Shown here one piece after another: positions 27,945 through 37,396 of a DNA stretch of 52,225 nucleotides (positions within the stretch are counted from its first letter, which is position 1; each line of letters starts with the position of its first letter). The notes beneath the pieces are model-generated. The model saw only the letters and a program-made list of their open reading frames with translations, ran no database searches and had not been told where the DNA came from. The stretch is taken from positions 1 through 52,225 of the forward strand of contig JAJYFA010000008.1 in the NCBI GenBank assembly GCA_021790995.1, written 5' to 3'. A program made the translations under genes and the position numbers. This DNA comes from Acidobacteriota bacterium (GTDB taxonomy: Bacteria; Acidobacteriota; Terriglobia; Terriglobales; Acidobacteriaceae).

Positions 27945-28922
27945 ATGAGAAGAGTATGCGGACGATTCCAGATCGCCGATGCCGCATCTAACTTACAGGG
28001 GATCAAAGATATTTTTTTGCTGAAAGGAATTTTGCCTGCCGTGAGCACACAAACACCTGAAACTGCAAGCCCTGTAGCCAGTCCCGCCGTCAAGGAAATC
28101 TCCATTGCGCACAGTCCAGACTCCGATGACGCCTTCATGTTTTACGGGCTGGCGACAAATAAAATTCGCGTGCCCGGCTATCGCTTCACGCATACGCTTT
28201 GCGATATTGAGACCCTCAATCGCCGAGCCCGCGACGAAGCATTCTACGACGTAAGCGCCATCAGCTTTCACGCTTATCCCTATGTGCAGGAAAACTACAC
28301 GCTCATGGGCTGCGGGGGCAGCGTGGGTGAGGGCTACGGGCCCATGGTCGTCTCCAACCGCAAGATGGAACCGGGCGAACTCGACCGTATCCGCGTGGCC
28401 ATTCCCGGCACGCTCACCACGGCCTATCTGGCTCTGAAGATCTTCAACCCGAAGATTGAGACCCAGGTCGTTCCCTTCGACCAGATCATTCCGGAGATTC
28501 TGGCCGGCAAGTACGATGCGGGCCTCATCATCCACGAGGGGCAGCTTACCTACACGACGAACGGCCTCCACAAGATCATCGATTTAGGCGTGTGGTGGCG
28601 CGAAACCACCGGTCTTGTGCTGCCTCTGGGCGGCAACGCGATCCGGCGCTCGCTCGGCGCCAAATCGCACAAGATCATCTCCAAGGCGCTGCGCGACTCC
28701 ATCAACCACGCCCTCGACCATCGCGAGGAGGCGCTGGAATACGCCATGCAGTTTGCGCGCGACCTGGACACGGGCCTGGCAAGCAAATTCGTGAGCATGT
28801 ATGTCAACGAACGCACGCTTGACTATGGCGCCGACGGCCGCGAGGCCATCCGCAAGCTGCTGGATCTCGGCCACGAACGCGGCGTGATCCCCATCTCGCC
28901 CAAGGTCGACTTCGTGGATTAG
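27945..28922 (+). CDS. mqnD: 1,4-dihydroxy-6-naphthoate synthase-like (futalosine pathway)
   Basis: SIAHSPDSDDAFMFYGLATNKI..., DVSAISFHAYPYV, GYGPMVVS, GLIIHEGQLTY. Confidence 0.85.
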   Translation: MRRVCGRFQIADAASNLQGIKDIFLLKGILPAVSTQTPETASPVASPAVKEISIAHSPDSDDAFMFYGLATNKIRVPGYRFTHTLCDIETLNRRARDEAFYDVSAISFHAYPYVQENYTLMGCGGSVGEGYGPMVVSNRKMEPGELDRIRVAIPGTLTTAYLALKIFNPKIETQVVPFDQIIPEILAGKYDAGLIIHEGQLTYTTNGLHKIIDLGVWWRETTGLVLPLGGNAIRRSLGAKSHKIISKALRDSINHALDHREEALEYAMQFARDLDTGLASKFVSMYVNERTLDYGADGREAIRKLLDLGHERGVIPISPKVDFVD

Positions 28923-28943
28923 TCCCGCAATCCGATCACGGTA

Positions 28944-28981
28944 CTCCCATCCTTGTGCGCAATCCCGCGAAAGGATGGGAG
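28944..28981. terminator. Inverted-repeat hairpin downstream of mqnD-like gene
   Basis: CTCCCATCCTT(28944-28954)/AAGGATGGGAG(28971-28981), 11-bp perfect stem. Confidence 0.5.
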
Positions 28982-29122
28982 GCCAACGCGCTACTCTTCC
29001 CGCTTCCATATCCTGTGCTGTTCGCAGCCCTCGCCGTGACATGGACCTTTGGGTGCCTGGACCTGCACGAAGGTCATCCAGCCGGCCTAACAATCTTTCC
29101 GTGAAACTCTAAATATTTCCTA

Positions 29123-30142
29123 ATGCGCGTCGATACATCCGGCAGGAGCTACCTCTGGATGCATGCTCAACCGACCTTTCTCGTCGCATCGGCGGATACG
29201 AACCTGCTGCGTGCCATTGAGCCTACGCTGCTCGCCGCAGGTGCGCGTATCGAAGTTGTTCTCTCCGCGGAGGCCGCGCTGGCTTCAATCTCCGGCCCTC
29301 ATCCACCCAACCTGATTCTTCTTGACGTCGATCTGCCGGGCATGCCCATGGGGCAGTTGCTGGCAGCTCTTCGCGCCAGGACGGAGAGCTCCGGCCTTCC
29401 CGTCGTGCTCATCGCCGATATGGTGACGCAGGATTGGATCGATCGGCTTGCCGAGGGCGCAATCGACGAACTCATTCCGCGTTCAGCTGAGTCCACTTAT
29501 TGGCAGTTGCGTCTGGACATGGTGCTGCGCAATCAGCGCATGGCGCACGAGTTGGACTCCTTGCGCGATGTGGTTCTGCGTAGCGCCCAACTCGATCGCC
29601 TGACCGGTGTCTACAATCGCGAAACCCTGCTGGCCATGCTCTTTCGCGAAACCGATCGGGTGCAGCGCAATGGCAGTCCGATGTGTCTGGTGCTCTTCGA
29701 TATCGACGATTTCGGCCACTGGAATTCGCGGCTCGGCGTGGATGCCTGCGACGAACTGCTTTGCCAGGCGGCCAGCCGCACCGCGGCCCTGTTGCGCAGC
29801 TACGATGTGCTGGGACGGCCGGGCATGGACGAGTTTCTGGTCGCATTGCCCTCCTGCACTCCGGCCAATGCCATGGCTCTCACTGAACGGCTGCGCGTTG
29901 AGGTATTTTCCAAACCCTTCCACGTAGCCGGCGAAGCCATCCGGCTCTCCGCCTGTTTCGGCATTGCCGTGAGCCACGGCCGTTCGCCGGTGGTGGTGCT
30001 ACTGGAAGCGGAAAAGGCTATGGAGTTGGCCAAGGCGTCCGGCCCCGAATCGATCCAATGCTTCGGCAGCCCATCGCAAACCGCGCCGTCTCCCGTTACC
30101 TTTCTTTCCGCAAGTTCGGGAGATGAGTTGCTCGCCTGGTAA
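29123..30142 (+). CDS. Response-regulator receiver-like domain fused to degenerate GGDEF domain
   Basis: NLILLDVDLPGMPMGQLLAAL receiver-like; LTGVYNRETLLAMLFRETDR...LVLFDIDDF...RSYDVLGRPGMDEFLVAL. Confidence 0.8.
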   Translation: MRVDTSGRSYLWMHAQPTFLVASADTNLLRAIEPTLLAAGARIEVVLSAEAALASISGPHPPNLILLDVDLPGMPMGQLLAALRARTESSGLPVVLIADMVTQDWIDRLAEGAIDELIPRSAESTYWQLRLDMVLRNQRMAHELDSLRDVVLRSAQLDRLTGVYNRETLLAMLFRETDRVQRNGSPMCLVLFDIDDFGHWNSRLGVDACDELLCQAASRTAALLRSYDVLGRPGMDEFLVALPSCTPANAMALTERLRVEVFSKPFHVAGEAIRLSACFGIAVSHGRSPVVVLLEAEKAMELAKASGPESIQCFGSPSQTAPSPVTFLSASSGDELLAW

Positions 30143-30163
30143 CCCAAAGGCCAGACGAGCTGG

Positions 30164-30191
30164 CCCCGGATTCTCTCTCCGGAATCCGGGG
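30164..30191. terminator. Hairpin in convergent intergenic gap
   Basis: CCCCGGATTC tctctccg GAATCCGGGG perfect 10-bp stem. Confidence 0.5.
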
Positions 30192-30232
30192 CGGATGCTT
30201 CGCAAGCGGACAGGCTGAAAAACGCGAAAGCG

Positions 30233-31549
30233 CTACGTGGCGTGTCTTGTTTCCGCATTCTCAGGGAGTAGAAATTCCTGAAAGACTTCGTTTGAAATCA
30301 GCCGTCCGCGCGCCGTGAGCCGTGCTCTTTCGCCATCGAAGATGAGCAGCTCATCTTCGGCAAGCCTTTTTGCCGTTCTGATGGAAGCTTCAACGAGGCT
30401 CGAACCGAATTCTGTTCGCAGTTCGGCAACATCCACGCCGGCATTTGTGCGCAACCCCAGAAACCACGCTTCCTCGTGCTGCCGCTCGCGCGCGAGCCAC
30501 TCCATCTCGACCGCTTCTGCGCCGTCCAGATACACTCTCAGGTCTTCGGTCGTCGTCGCGCGTAATACCGAACCAACCGTGCCCCATTCATTTCGCGTGC
30601 CCTGCGAAATGGATGAGAGATCTCCACATTCCCGCTTTGCCCCCGATTCTCGCCCGATTGACGTACAAGCGGCAACTGCGGAATCGCGCAGCATAGACGA
30701 CGCATCCAGCCCCACGCCGAGATACGGCCGCCGCTGCCAGTAGCGCAGGTTGTGGCGCGATTCCATTCCAGAGCGAGCAAAATTCGAAATCTCGTACTGC
30801 CGCAGTCCGGCGCTCTCAAGCCGCTCGATGGCTCGCTCGTACATCTTCACAATCGCGTCTTCGCCCGGCACCAGTTCGGCGTGGTACCGTGCGCCGCCCT
30901 TGAGCATCTCGCGCCCCAGCCGCGAATCCTCGTCCACCTCCAGCATGTAGATGCTGGCGTGCGGAACCTCGGAGGCCAGCAGCGCATCGAGCGATTCCTC
31001 CCACGAGTCGAGGGTTTGTCTGGCCAGTCCCGCAATCAGGTCGAGGTTCAGATTCGAAATTCCGGCCGCACGCAGTCGCCGGAGGTCTGCTTCAACGGCG
31101 GCGCGGTTGTGCAGCCGCCCGCTCGCGTGCGCCTCGCTGTCCACGAACGACTGCACGCCCAGGCTCGCGCGATTCACGCCCGCGGCTGCCATGGCTTCGA
31201 GGGTCGCGGCGGCCAACTGTCCGGGCGCGCACTCCATGGTGATTTCGGCGTCCGCGTCGAGATCGAACTCCCCGCGCAGGGCTGCGAAGAGCCGCATTAC
31301 GAGATCTGGCGCGAGCAGCGATGGCGTTCCCCCGCCCAGGTACACCGTGTCCACGCGCTGCGGCAGCTCGGCTCCCACGCTCTGCGCCCACGCGCGTGCG
31401 CCGGTCAGATCGGCGATTACCCTCTCCACATAGCGAGCGTGTTCCGCGACCGGATACACCCCCGACGCAAAGTTGCAATAGGTGCACTTCGACCGGCAAA
31501 AAGGAATGGAAACGTAGACCCCAAGCGCATTGCCGGCCGAGCGACTCAT
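30233..31549 (-). CDS. hemW: Radical SAM coproporphyrinogen III oxidase-like (HemW)
   Basis: VSIPFCRSKCTYCNFASG, DTVYLGGGTPSLL, VNRASLGVQSF. Confidence 0.92.
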   Translation of the reverse strand: MSRSAGNALGVYVSIPFCRSKCTYCNFASGVYPVAEHARYVERVIADLTGARAWAQSVGAELPQRVDTVYLGGGTPSLLAPDLVMRLFAALRGEFDLDADAEITMECAPGQLAAATLEAMAAAGVNRASLGVQSFVDSEAHASGRLHNRAAVEADLRRLRAAGISNLNLDLIAGLARQTLDSWEESLDALLASEVPHASIYMLEVDEDSRLGREMLKGGARYHAELVPGEDAIVKMYERAIERLESAGLRQYEISNFARSGMESRHNLRYWQRRPYLGVGLDASSMLRDSAVAACTSIGRESGAKRECGDLSSISQGTRNEWGTVGSVLRATTTEDLRVYLDGAEAVEMEWLARERQHEEAWFLGLRTNAGVDVAELRTEFGSSLVEASIRTAKRLAEDELLIFDGERARLTARGRLISNEVFQEFLLPENAETRHAT

Positions 31550-31624
31550 GAAGAGATTGTTGCACGCACGGTTGCCGCCGCTATCGGCTGCTGCTCATGC
31601 AATGATGAAGAAGAGGAGATCCGC

Positions 31625-32746
31625 TTGAAGCTCTGGCCTGCTCTGGCAATCGGCGTCATCCAGGGCACTCTTATTCTTGCTCACTGGTTCATTTTCACGA
31701 CCTGGATTGCCTTCTGGCCGGGCGAGATTGCGGACCCTCCTGCCGGGCTGCGCGTGGCCATGCTGGTGCTGGCCTTCAGTTTCGCCGCAGCAACGCTGCT
31801 CGCGCTCCGCTTCTCGAATGCCGTTGTTCGCGCCGTTTACTGGCTCGCGTCCCTCTGGCTCGGCCTTGTCAACCTCTTTTTCTGGACGTCGTTTCTGGTT
31901 TGGACGGCCTGGCTTGTGCTGCGGTTGATGCATCCCGCAGTCCATTCCGGGGCAGTTCGGCCGATTCTTGCCGGCGTACTCTACGGCATGGCGGCCCTTC
32001 TTGGCCTTTGCGGCATCATCAATGCGCAGATCCTTCGCATCCGCCATGTCGCCATCGCGATTCCCAACCTTCCCACATCATGGAAGGGCCGGCGCGCGGT
32101 TCTGCTCAGCGATCTGCACCTCGGACCGATCAACGGCATGCGTTTTTGCCGCCGCATCGCAGCCAGAGCCGCAAAATTCAAGCCCGACGTGGTCTTTCTT
32201 CCCGGCGATCTCTTCGACGGCACAAAAGGCGACCTTGATCGACTTGCAGCACCGCTCAAGCAGCTCACGCCGCCGCTCGGCATCTACTTTTCCACAGGCA
32301 ATCACGAGGAGTTTACCGATCCTGCGCACTATGTCGAAGCCATTGCCCGCGCAGGAGTTCGCGTTCTCCGCGACGAGATGGTCTCGATCGAGGGCGTGCA
32401 GGTTGCGGGCGTGTATTACCACAGCAGTTCGTCGCCGCTGCGGATGAAGGCCGCGCTCGATCGCATGAATCTCGACCGCACACGGCCCGCGATTCTGCTG
32501 AACCACGCTCCCACCCGCCTGCCCACAGTGGAACAGGCCGGCTTCAATCTCCAACTCTCCGGGCACACGCATGGTGGGCAATTCCTGCCCTTCACGTGGA
32601 TCACACGCGGCGTTTACGGTCGCTTTACCAGCGGCCTGCAGCGCCACGGTTCACTTCAGGTCTACACGTCAACTGGCGCCGGAAGCTGGGGACCGCCGAT
32701 GCGCCTGGGCACGCGGCCGGAGATGGTGATTCTCACCTTCACATAA
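31625..32746 (+). CDS. Membrane-anchored metallophosphoesterase (YaeI-like)
   Basis: N-terminal TM segments; LLSDLHLGPI, FLPGDLFDG, STGNHEEF, LNHAPT, LSGHTHGGQF; TTG start proposed. Confidence 0.88.
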   Translation: MKLWPALAIGVIQGTLILAHWFIFTTWIAFWPGEIADPPAGLRVAMLVLAFSFAAATLLALRFSNAVVRAVYWLASLWLGLVNLFFWTSFLVWTAWLVLRLMHPAVHSGAVRPILAGVLYGMAALLGLCGIINAQILRIRHVAIAIPNLPTSWKGRRAVLLSDLHLGPINGMRFCRRIAARAAKFKPDVVFLPGDLFDGTKGDLDRLAAPLKQLTPPLGIYFSTGNHEEFTDPAHYVEAIARAGVRVLRDEMVSIEGVQVAGVYYHSSSSPLRMKAALDRMNLDRTRPAILLNHAPTRLPTVEQAGFNLQLSGHTHGGQFLPFTWITRGVYGRFTSGLQRHGSLQVYTSTGAGSWGPPMRLGTRPEMVILTFT

Positions 32747-32949
32747 CAGCCTGTGATAAGAGTCGAGAGCGCGCCGGAAGGCGATCTTCCTACCGTCGTG
32801 ACACGAAACTTCTCCCGCTCCAGATAACTGGCGTCTCATAATTTGATCCGTGGCGTTATGAAGTGGTGTGCGCATCGGCACAGAAGACATTTGTATGCGA
32901 GCTATGATGGATACGCAATTGCGAAGAGTGTCTTCGAGGAGAGAACGCA

Positions 32950-34674
32950 ATGAGTTCTGAATCTTCTGTTTTGGGCCGTTCCGGTGCCACCGTTATTCGT
33001 ACCAGCCTGTCCGGGCGCGACCTGCTCATGAATCCACGCCTTAACAAGGGAACCGCATTTACCGCAAGCGAGCGCGATACCTTTGGTCTGCACGGTTTGC
33101 TGCCGCCTCACATCGGAACGCTGAAAGACCAGCGCGAGCGCCGCAAGCGCGTCCTCGACAGCCGGCCCACCGCCTTCGGCAAATACTCGAACATGCGCGA
33201 TCTGCAGGACAACGATGAGACACTGTTCTATTCCCTCATTGAGCACAACATCGAAGATCTGCTGCCGATCGTCTATACGCCGGCCGTTGGCGAAGGGTGC
33301 CAGCGATTCAGCGAGATCTGGCGCAAACCGCGCGGACTTTTTCTCAGCTATCCCAACAAGGATCGCATCGAACAGATTCTTGCCAATCCGTTGTACGACG
33401 GCGTGCGCTGCATCGTGGTGAGCGACGGGGAACGCATTCTGGGTCTCGGCGATCAGGGCGCGGGCGGCATGGGGATTCCCATTGGCAAGATGGCTCTCTA
33501 CACCGCGCTGGGCGGCATTCCGCCGGAGCAATGTCTGCCAGTGCTGCTCGACGTGGGCACCGACAATGAGGCGCTGCTCAGCGATCCGATCTACGTCGGC
33601 TGGCAGCACAAACGCATCCGCGGCGAGGAGTACGACGGCTTTGTCGAAACCTTCGTGAAGGCTGTCGAGAAGCGCTGGCCACACATTCTTCTGCAGTGGG
33701 AGGATTTTGCCGGATCGAACGCGGCTCGCCTTCTCGATCGCTATCGCAACCGTCTCTGCACGTTCAACGATGACATTCAAGGGACCGCGGCTGTGACCAC
33801 GGCGACTCTGTTTGCGGCCGTCAAAGCGACGGGAATTCCGCTGCGGGAGCAGACGATTGCCATGTTTGGCTCGGGGTCGGCAGGCATTGGCATTGCCGAT
33901 TTGCTGATCGCCGCCATGAAGGAAGAGGGACTGAGCGAACAGCAGGCGCGCAGCCGCATTTTCGGATTCAATCGTTACGGCCTGCTGGTCGAGGGCGGCA
34001 AGGGGATTCGTACCGAGCAGCAGCCGTTCGCGCGTAAGCAAGAGGACTTGGCGGGGTGGAAGCTGACACCGGGAAGCCTGGAAAGTGGAGCGATTTCGCT
34101 GCTCGACGTGGTGCGCAACGCCGGCATCACGGTGTTGGTCGGCGTCAGCGCCCAGGCAGGAACATTTACCGAAGAGATTGTGCGCGAGATGGCTCGCCAC
34201 ACTCCGCATCCCGTTATCTTTCCGTTGTCAAATCCGACCTCGAAATCCGAGGCCGCGCCTGCCGATCTGCTTCGCTGGACCGAAGGCCGCGCGCTGGTGG
34301 GCACGGGCAGTCCGTACCCGCCGGTCGAATTCAACGGCAAACCGGTCCGCATCTCCCAGGTCAACAACTCCTTCATCTTTCCCGGCGTGGCTCTAGGCAT
34401 TCTCGCTTCACGCGCCAGGCGCGTCACCGGCAATATGATGATGGCTGCCGCCAAGGCTCTGGCCGCGTTGTCGCCGGCGCGCGCCGATCATTCCGAGCCG
34501 TTACTGCCGCCCATCGCCGATGCGCGCAAGGTGAGCCTGGCGGTAGCCGCATCCGTGGGCCGGCAAGCCATGGAAGATGGAGTTGCGAACCCCGTGGAGG
34601 AAGCGCCATTTGCCGAGATCCTTCGCGATTATGTGTGGGAGCCGGAGTACGTGCCGTACGAGCGGATTCCTTGA
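32950..34674 (+). CDS. NAD-dependent malic enzyme
   Basis: LDSRPTAFGKYSNMRDLQDNDETLFYSLIEHNIEDLLPIVYTPAVGEGCQRF; FNDDIQGTAAV; FGSGSAGIGIADLL; FPLSNPTSKSEA. Confidence 0.95.
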   Translation: MSSESSVLGRSGATVIRTSLSGRDLLMNPRLNKGTAFTASERDTFGLHGLLPPHIGTLKDQRERRKRVLDSRPTAFGKYSNMRDLQDNDETLFYSLIEHNIEDLLPIVYTPAVGEGCQRFSEIWRKPRGLFLSYPNKDRIEQILANPLYDGVRCIVVSDGERILGLGDQGAGGMGIPIGKMALYTALGGIPPEQCLPVLLDVGTDNEALLSDPIYVGWQHKRIRGEEYDGFVETFVKAVEKRWPHILLQWEDFAGSNAARLLDRYRNRLCTFNDDIQGTAAVTTATLFAAVKATGIPLREQTIAMFGSGSAGIGIADLLIAAMKEEGLSEQQARSRIFGFNRYGLLVEGGKGIRTEQQPFARKQEDLAGWKLTPGSLESGAISLLDVVRNAGITVLVGVSAQAGTFTEEIVREMARHTPHPVIFPLSNPTSKSEAAPADLLRWTEGRALVGTGSPYPPVEFNGKPVRISQVNNSFIFPGVALGILASRARRVTGNMMMAAAKALAALSPARADHSEPLLPPIADARKVSLAVAASVGRQAMEDGVANPVEEAPFAEILRDYVWEPEYVPYERIP

Positions 34675-34698
34675 TCCGTTGTTGCGGAAGCTGGCTTT

Positions 34699-34732
34699 GT
34701 GAAAGGGCGCGACTTCAGTCTCGCCCTTTCAC
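34699..34732. terminator. Bidirectional terminator-like hairpin between convergent genes
   Basis: GTGAAAGGGCG(34699-34709)/CGCCCTTTCAC(34722-34732). Confidence 0.6.
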
Positions 34733-34761
34733 GTAAGTGTCGCATTGATTGGTACCGCGCG

Positions 34762-37251
34762 CTACCCTTCGCCGGGCACCTGCTCCAGCAGCCGCTTCCA
34801 TGTCTTCTGGTTTCGTCTGAATCCCCTCTTCAGATCTTCGAGAATGCGCTCGAAGTCGGAGTTGGTGCGAAGGTTGTTCCATGCGGGATTCTTCTGGAGC
34901 CACGGGTAGTTTTCGTTGCCAAGATAGATGGCGCGGCGCAGCCAGTGCAGTGCCTCGCTGGCATCGCCCTCGACGGCGAAGTATGTCGCGAGCCGGTAGG
35001 CCATTTCGTTGTCGGCCTCGGCCGCGGCCAGGGTGTCGTCTTTGAGCAGCGCCGTGGCGCGTTCGCGCGCGCCCGCCTGAACGTAGCAGATGGCGAGCGT
35101 CGGCACGGCGATGCGCATCGAGGGGTCGTCGGCGATCACGCTTTCCAGGGTCTTGATGGCCGCGTCCAGATTGCCCACTCGCATCCGCTGATAGCCGGCC
35201 GAGGTGCGCAGCAGCGGATGACGCGGTTCCAGCGCCAGGCCCTTTTCCAATTCCTCGCCGGCAAACTCGATCTGGTTCTGATAGTGATACACGCGAGCGC
35301 GGTGGTTATAGAGCAGCGCCGCATTGGCCGGGTTCAGCTTCAGCGCCCGGCTGAACTCGTCCAGTGCCTCGCTGTACATCCCGTCGCCGCGCAGCGCGAG
35401 CCCCGCCACCATGCGCACATTCCAGTCATTGCCCGCAGTCGTGAGCAGGTTGGCAATGCCGTGCCGCGCCGACTCCTTTTCGCCACGCGAGAGCAGCATG
35501 TAAATGCGGTAGAGATTTGCCTCGGTCGATGCCGGATCGAGCTTGAGCGCTTCGTCGAAGGCGCGCCGCGCGCGCATCACGTGAATCTGTCCGCCAAAGC
35601 CGTGGCGCGTGTATTGCAACTCGGCAATGCCCAACCCGGTCCATCCCGCGGGAAACGCCGGATCGGCCGCGGTGACGCTCTCGAACAGCGCATGGGCGCG
35701 GTCGAGATCGGCGCGCGCGCCCGTGCGCGCCATGAAGGAACTCAACAGCGCCCGCGCCTGCAGGTATTTTTCGCTTACCGGTCCGGGCAGAGATCCGTCG
35801 CGCGCCGCGGCGCGCGCGATGGTGGCGCCCGCATGTGCCTGTGCCGCTTCAATGCCCTCTGCGGGACCCATCCCCAGCAATGTGGCAAAGACCTCGTTGG
35901 AGATTTCGCTCTGCACGGCGATCAGATCGAGCGACGAAACATGAATTGACCCGCCTGTGCGCACGCTTTGCGAGGTCACGTCGAGCAGTTGCCAGTTCAG
36001 ATCGAATCCGCTCCCAGAGCGCACAAAGCTGCCGGCAAGCACAAACCTTGCCAGCAGCTTTTGCCCCACGGCCAGCGGATCGAGTTGCGCGATGGGCAAT
36101 CGCATGAGCGCGCTCGAAGGCCGCACCACGAGCGATGGAATCCGCGCCAGTCGGGCCGCGATCGCATCGGCCAGGGCATAGCCATAGAGTGGCGCCGCTT
36201 CCGCCGTTCCCATGTTTGTGAAGGGCAGCACGACCAGGGAATTCTCCGTTGCGTGCTCGCCGGTCGACTCGCGGAACCGTTCCGCCAGCATCGAAAGCAA
36301 TCCGGTGGCGCGCTTCTCCGCCTCAGGGCCAGTGACTGGCAGGTTCGCAGCCACGTCGCTGGGAATGATGCCTGTCTCAATGCTGAGCGCCTTCATGATG
36401 GTCTTCAGCCCCTCGCGCACCTCGGCCGCCGACGCCGTGCGCGCGCCGGGATTTTTTTCGAGGCAGGCGAGAATCACGCTCTTCAGCTCCGGTGAAATTC
36501 CCGGCACGATCTGGCTCAAATCCGGCGGATCGAGGAACTGGATGGCGCGAATGGCCTGGAAATCCTCGGCGTCGGGCCGCGCAAACGGATGTCTGCCGCT
36601 GGCCAGTTCGTAGAGAATGACTCCAAGCGCCCACACGTCCGACTGCACGCTGGAGTGCCCGGTGACAAACTGCTCAGGTGCCATGTAACGGATGGTTCCG
36701 CCGCGCGCGGTGTAGGCGGTTGCGGCAGAGACATCCTTGGCGAGCACCGGACGCGCCGGGTCGAAGCGCGCATCTTCGGGCGCGAGCCGCCGCGCCAGGC
36801 CGAAGTCGAGAATCTTCACCAGGCCGCCATCAGTCAGCATCACGTTCTGTGGCTTCAGGTCGCGATGAAAGATGCCGAGGGCATGTGCCGCCTGGAGGCC
36901 GTCCGCAATCTGGATGCCGACCGAAAGCACCAGTTGCAGACTTGCCGGTCCGCGCTCGATCAGCTTGTCGAGCGGCTGGCCGGGAACAAACTGCATGGCG
37001 ATGTAGGCCTCGTCGCCGCTTTCGCCCACCTCGTAGATCGCGCACACATTGGGATGCTCGATGGCAGATACCAGCCGCGCCTCGCGCAGCACCGTCGTCC
37101 GCATCTGCTCGGCTGTGAGCACGCCGGCGTGCAGCATCTTCAACACCACCGGCCGCTGCAGCAGCGTGTCGTTGGCTGCGTAGACCACGCCGCTGCCGCC
37201 TGCGCCCAGCCGCCGCAGAATCTCGTAATGTGCAATCGTCTTGCGCTTCAT
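34762..37251 (-). CDS. Serine/threonine protein kinase with FlgO/TolB-N-like segment and TPR repeats
   Basis: YEILRRLGAGGSGVVYAANDTLLQRPVVLKML, HRDLKPQNVML, ILDFGLARRL, YMAPEQ; 'LVVLPFTNMGTAEAAPLYGYALADAIAARLA'; C-terminal TPRs. Confidence 0.93.
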   Translation of the reverse strand: MKRKTIAHYEILRRLGAGGSGVVYAANDTLLQRPVVLKMLHAGVLTAEQMRTTVLREARLVSAIEHPNVCAIYEVGESGDEAYIAMQFVPGQPLDKLIERGPASLQLVLSVGIQIADGLQAAHALGIFHRDLKPQNVMLTDGGLVKILDFGLARRLAPEDARFDPARPVLAKDVSAATAYTARGGTIRYMAPEQFVTGHSSVQSDVWALGVILYELASGRHPFARPDAEDFQAIRAIQFLDPPDLSQIVPGISPELKSVILACLEKNPGARTASAAEVREGLKTIMKALSIETGIIPSDVAANLPVTGPEAEKRATGLLSMLAERFRESTGEHATENSLVVLPFTNMGTAEAAPLYGYALADAIAARLARIPSLVVRPSSALMRLPIAQLDPLAVGQKLLARFVLAGSFVRSGSGFDLNWQLLDVTSQSVRTGGSIHVSSLDLIAVQSEISNEVFATLLGMGPAEGIEAAQAHAGATIARAAARDGSLPGPVSEKYLQARALLSSFMARTGARADLDRAHALFESVTAADPAFPAGWTGLGIAELQYTRHGFGGQIHVMRARRAFDEALKLDPASTEANLYRIYMLLSRGEKESARHGIANLLTTAGNDWNVRMVAGLALRGDGMYSEALDEFSRALKLNPANAALLYNHRARVYHYQNQIEFAGEELEKGLALEPRHPLLRTSAGYQRMRVGNLDAAIKTLESVIADDPSMRIAVPTLAICYVQAGARERATALLKDDTLAAAEADNEMAYRLATYFAVEGDASEALHWLRRAIYLGNENYPWLQKNPAWNNLRTNSDFERILEDLKRGFRRNQKTWKRLLEQVPGEG

Positions 37252-37396
37252 CGCTTAGCTCAAGTGTATCGGTCATTGGGTAAAGACCGTGTGAATGATC
37301 GTGAATGCCGTACTTCCGCGGCCGCCGGTCGAATCTGTTAACGTCGAAGTGGCGATGATTTCCTTTCGCGGACAAACCAGAACAGGCAGGCAACGC

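Noticed and set aside
30752-31624. N-terminal extension of the metallophosphoesterase ORF
   Set aside because: Antisense to hemW; the real start is near 31625 where the hydrophobic segment begins.
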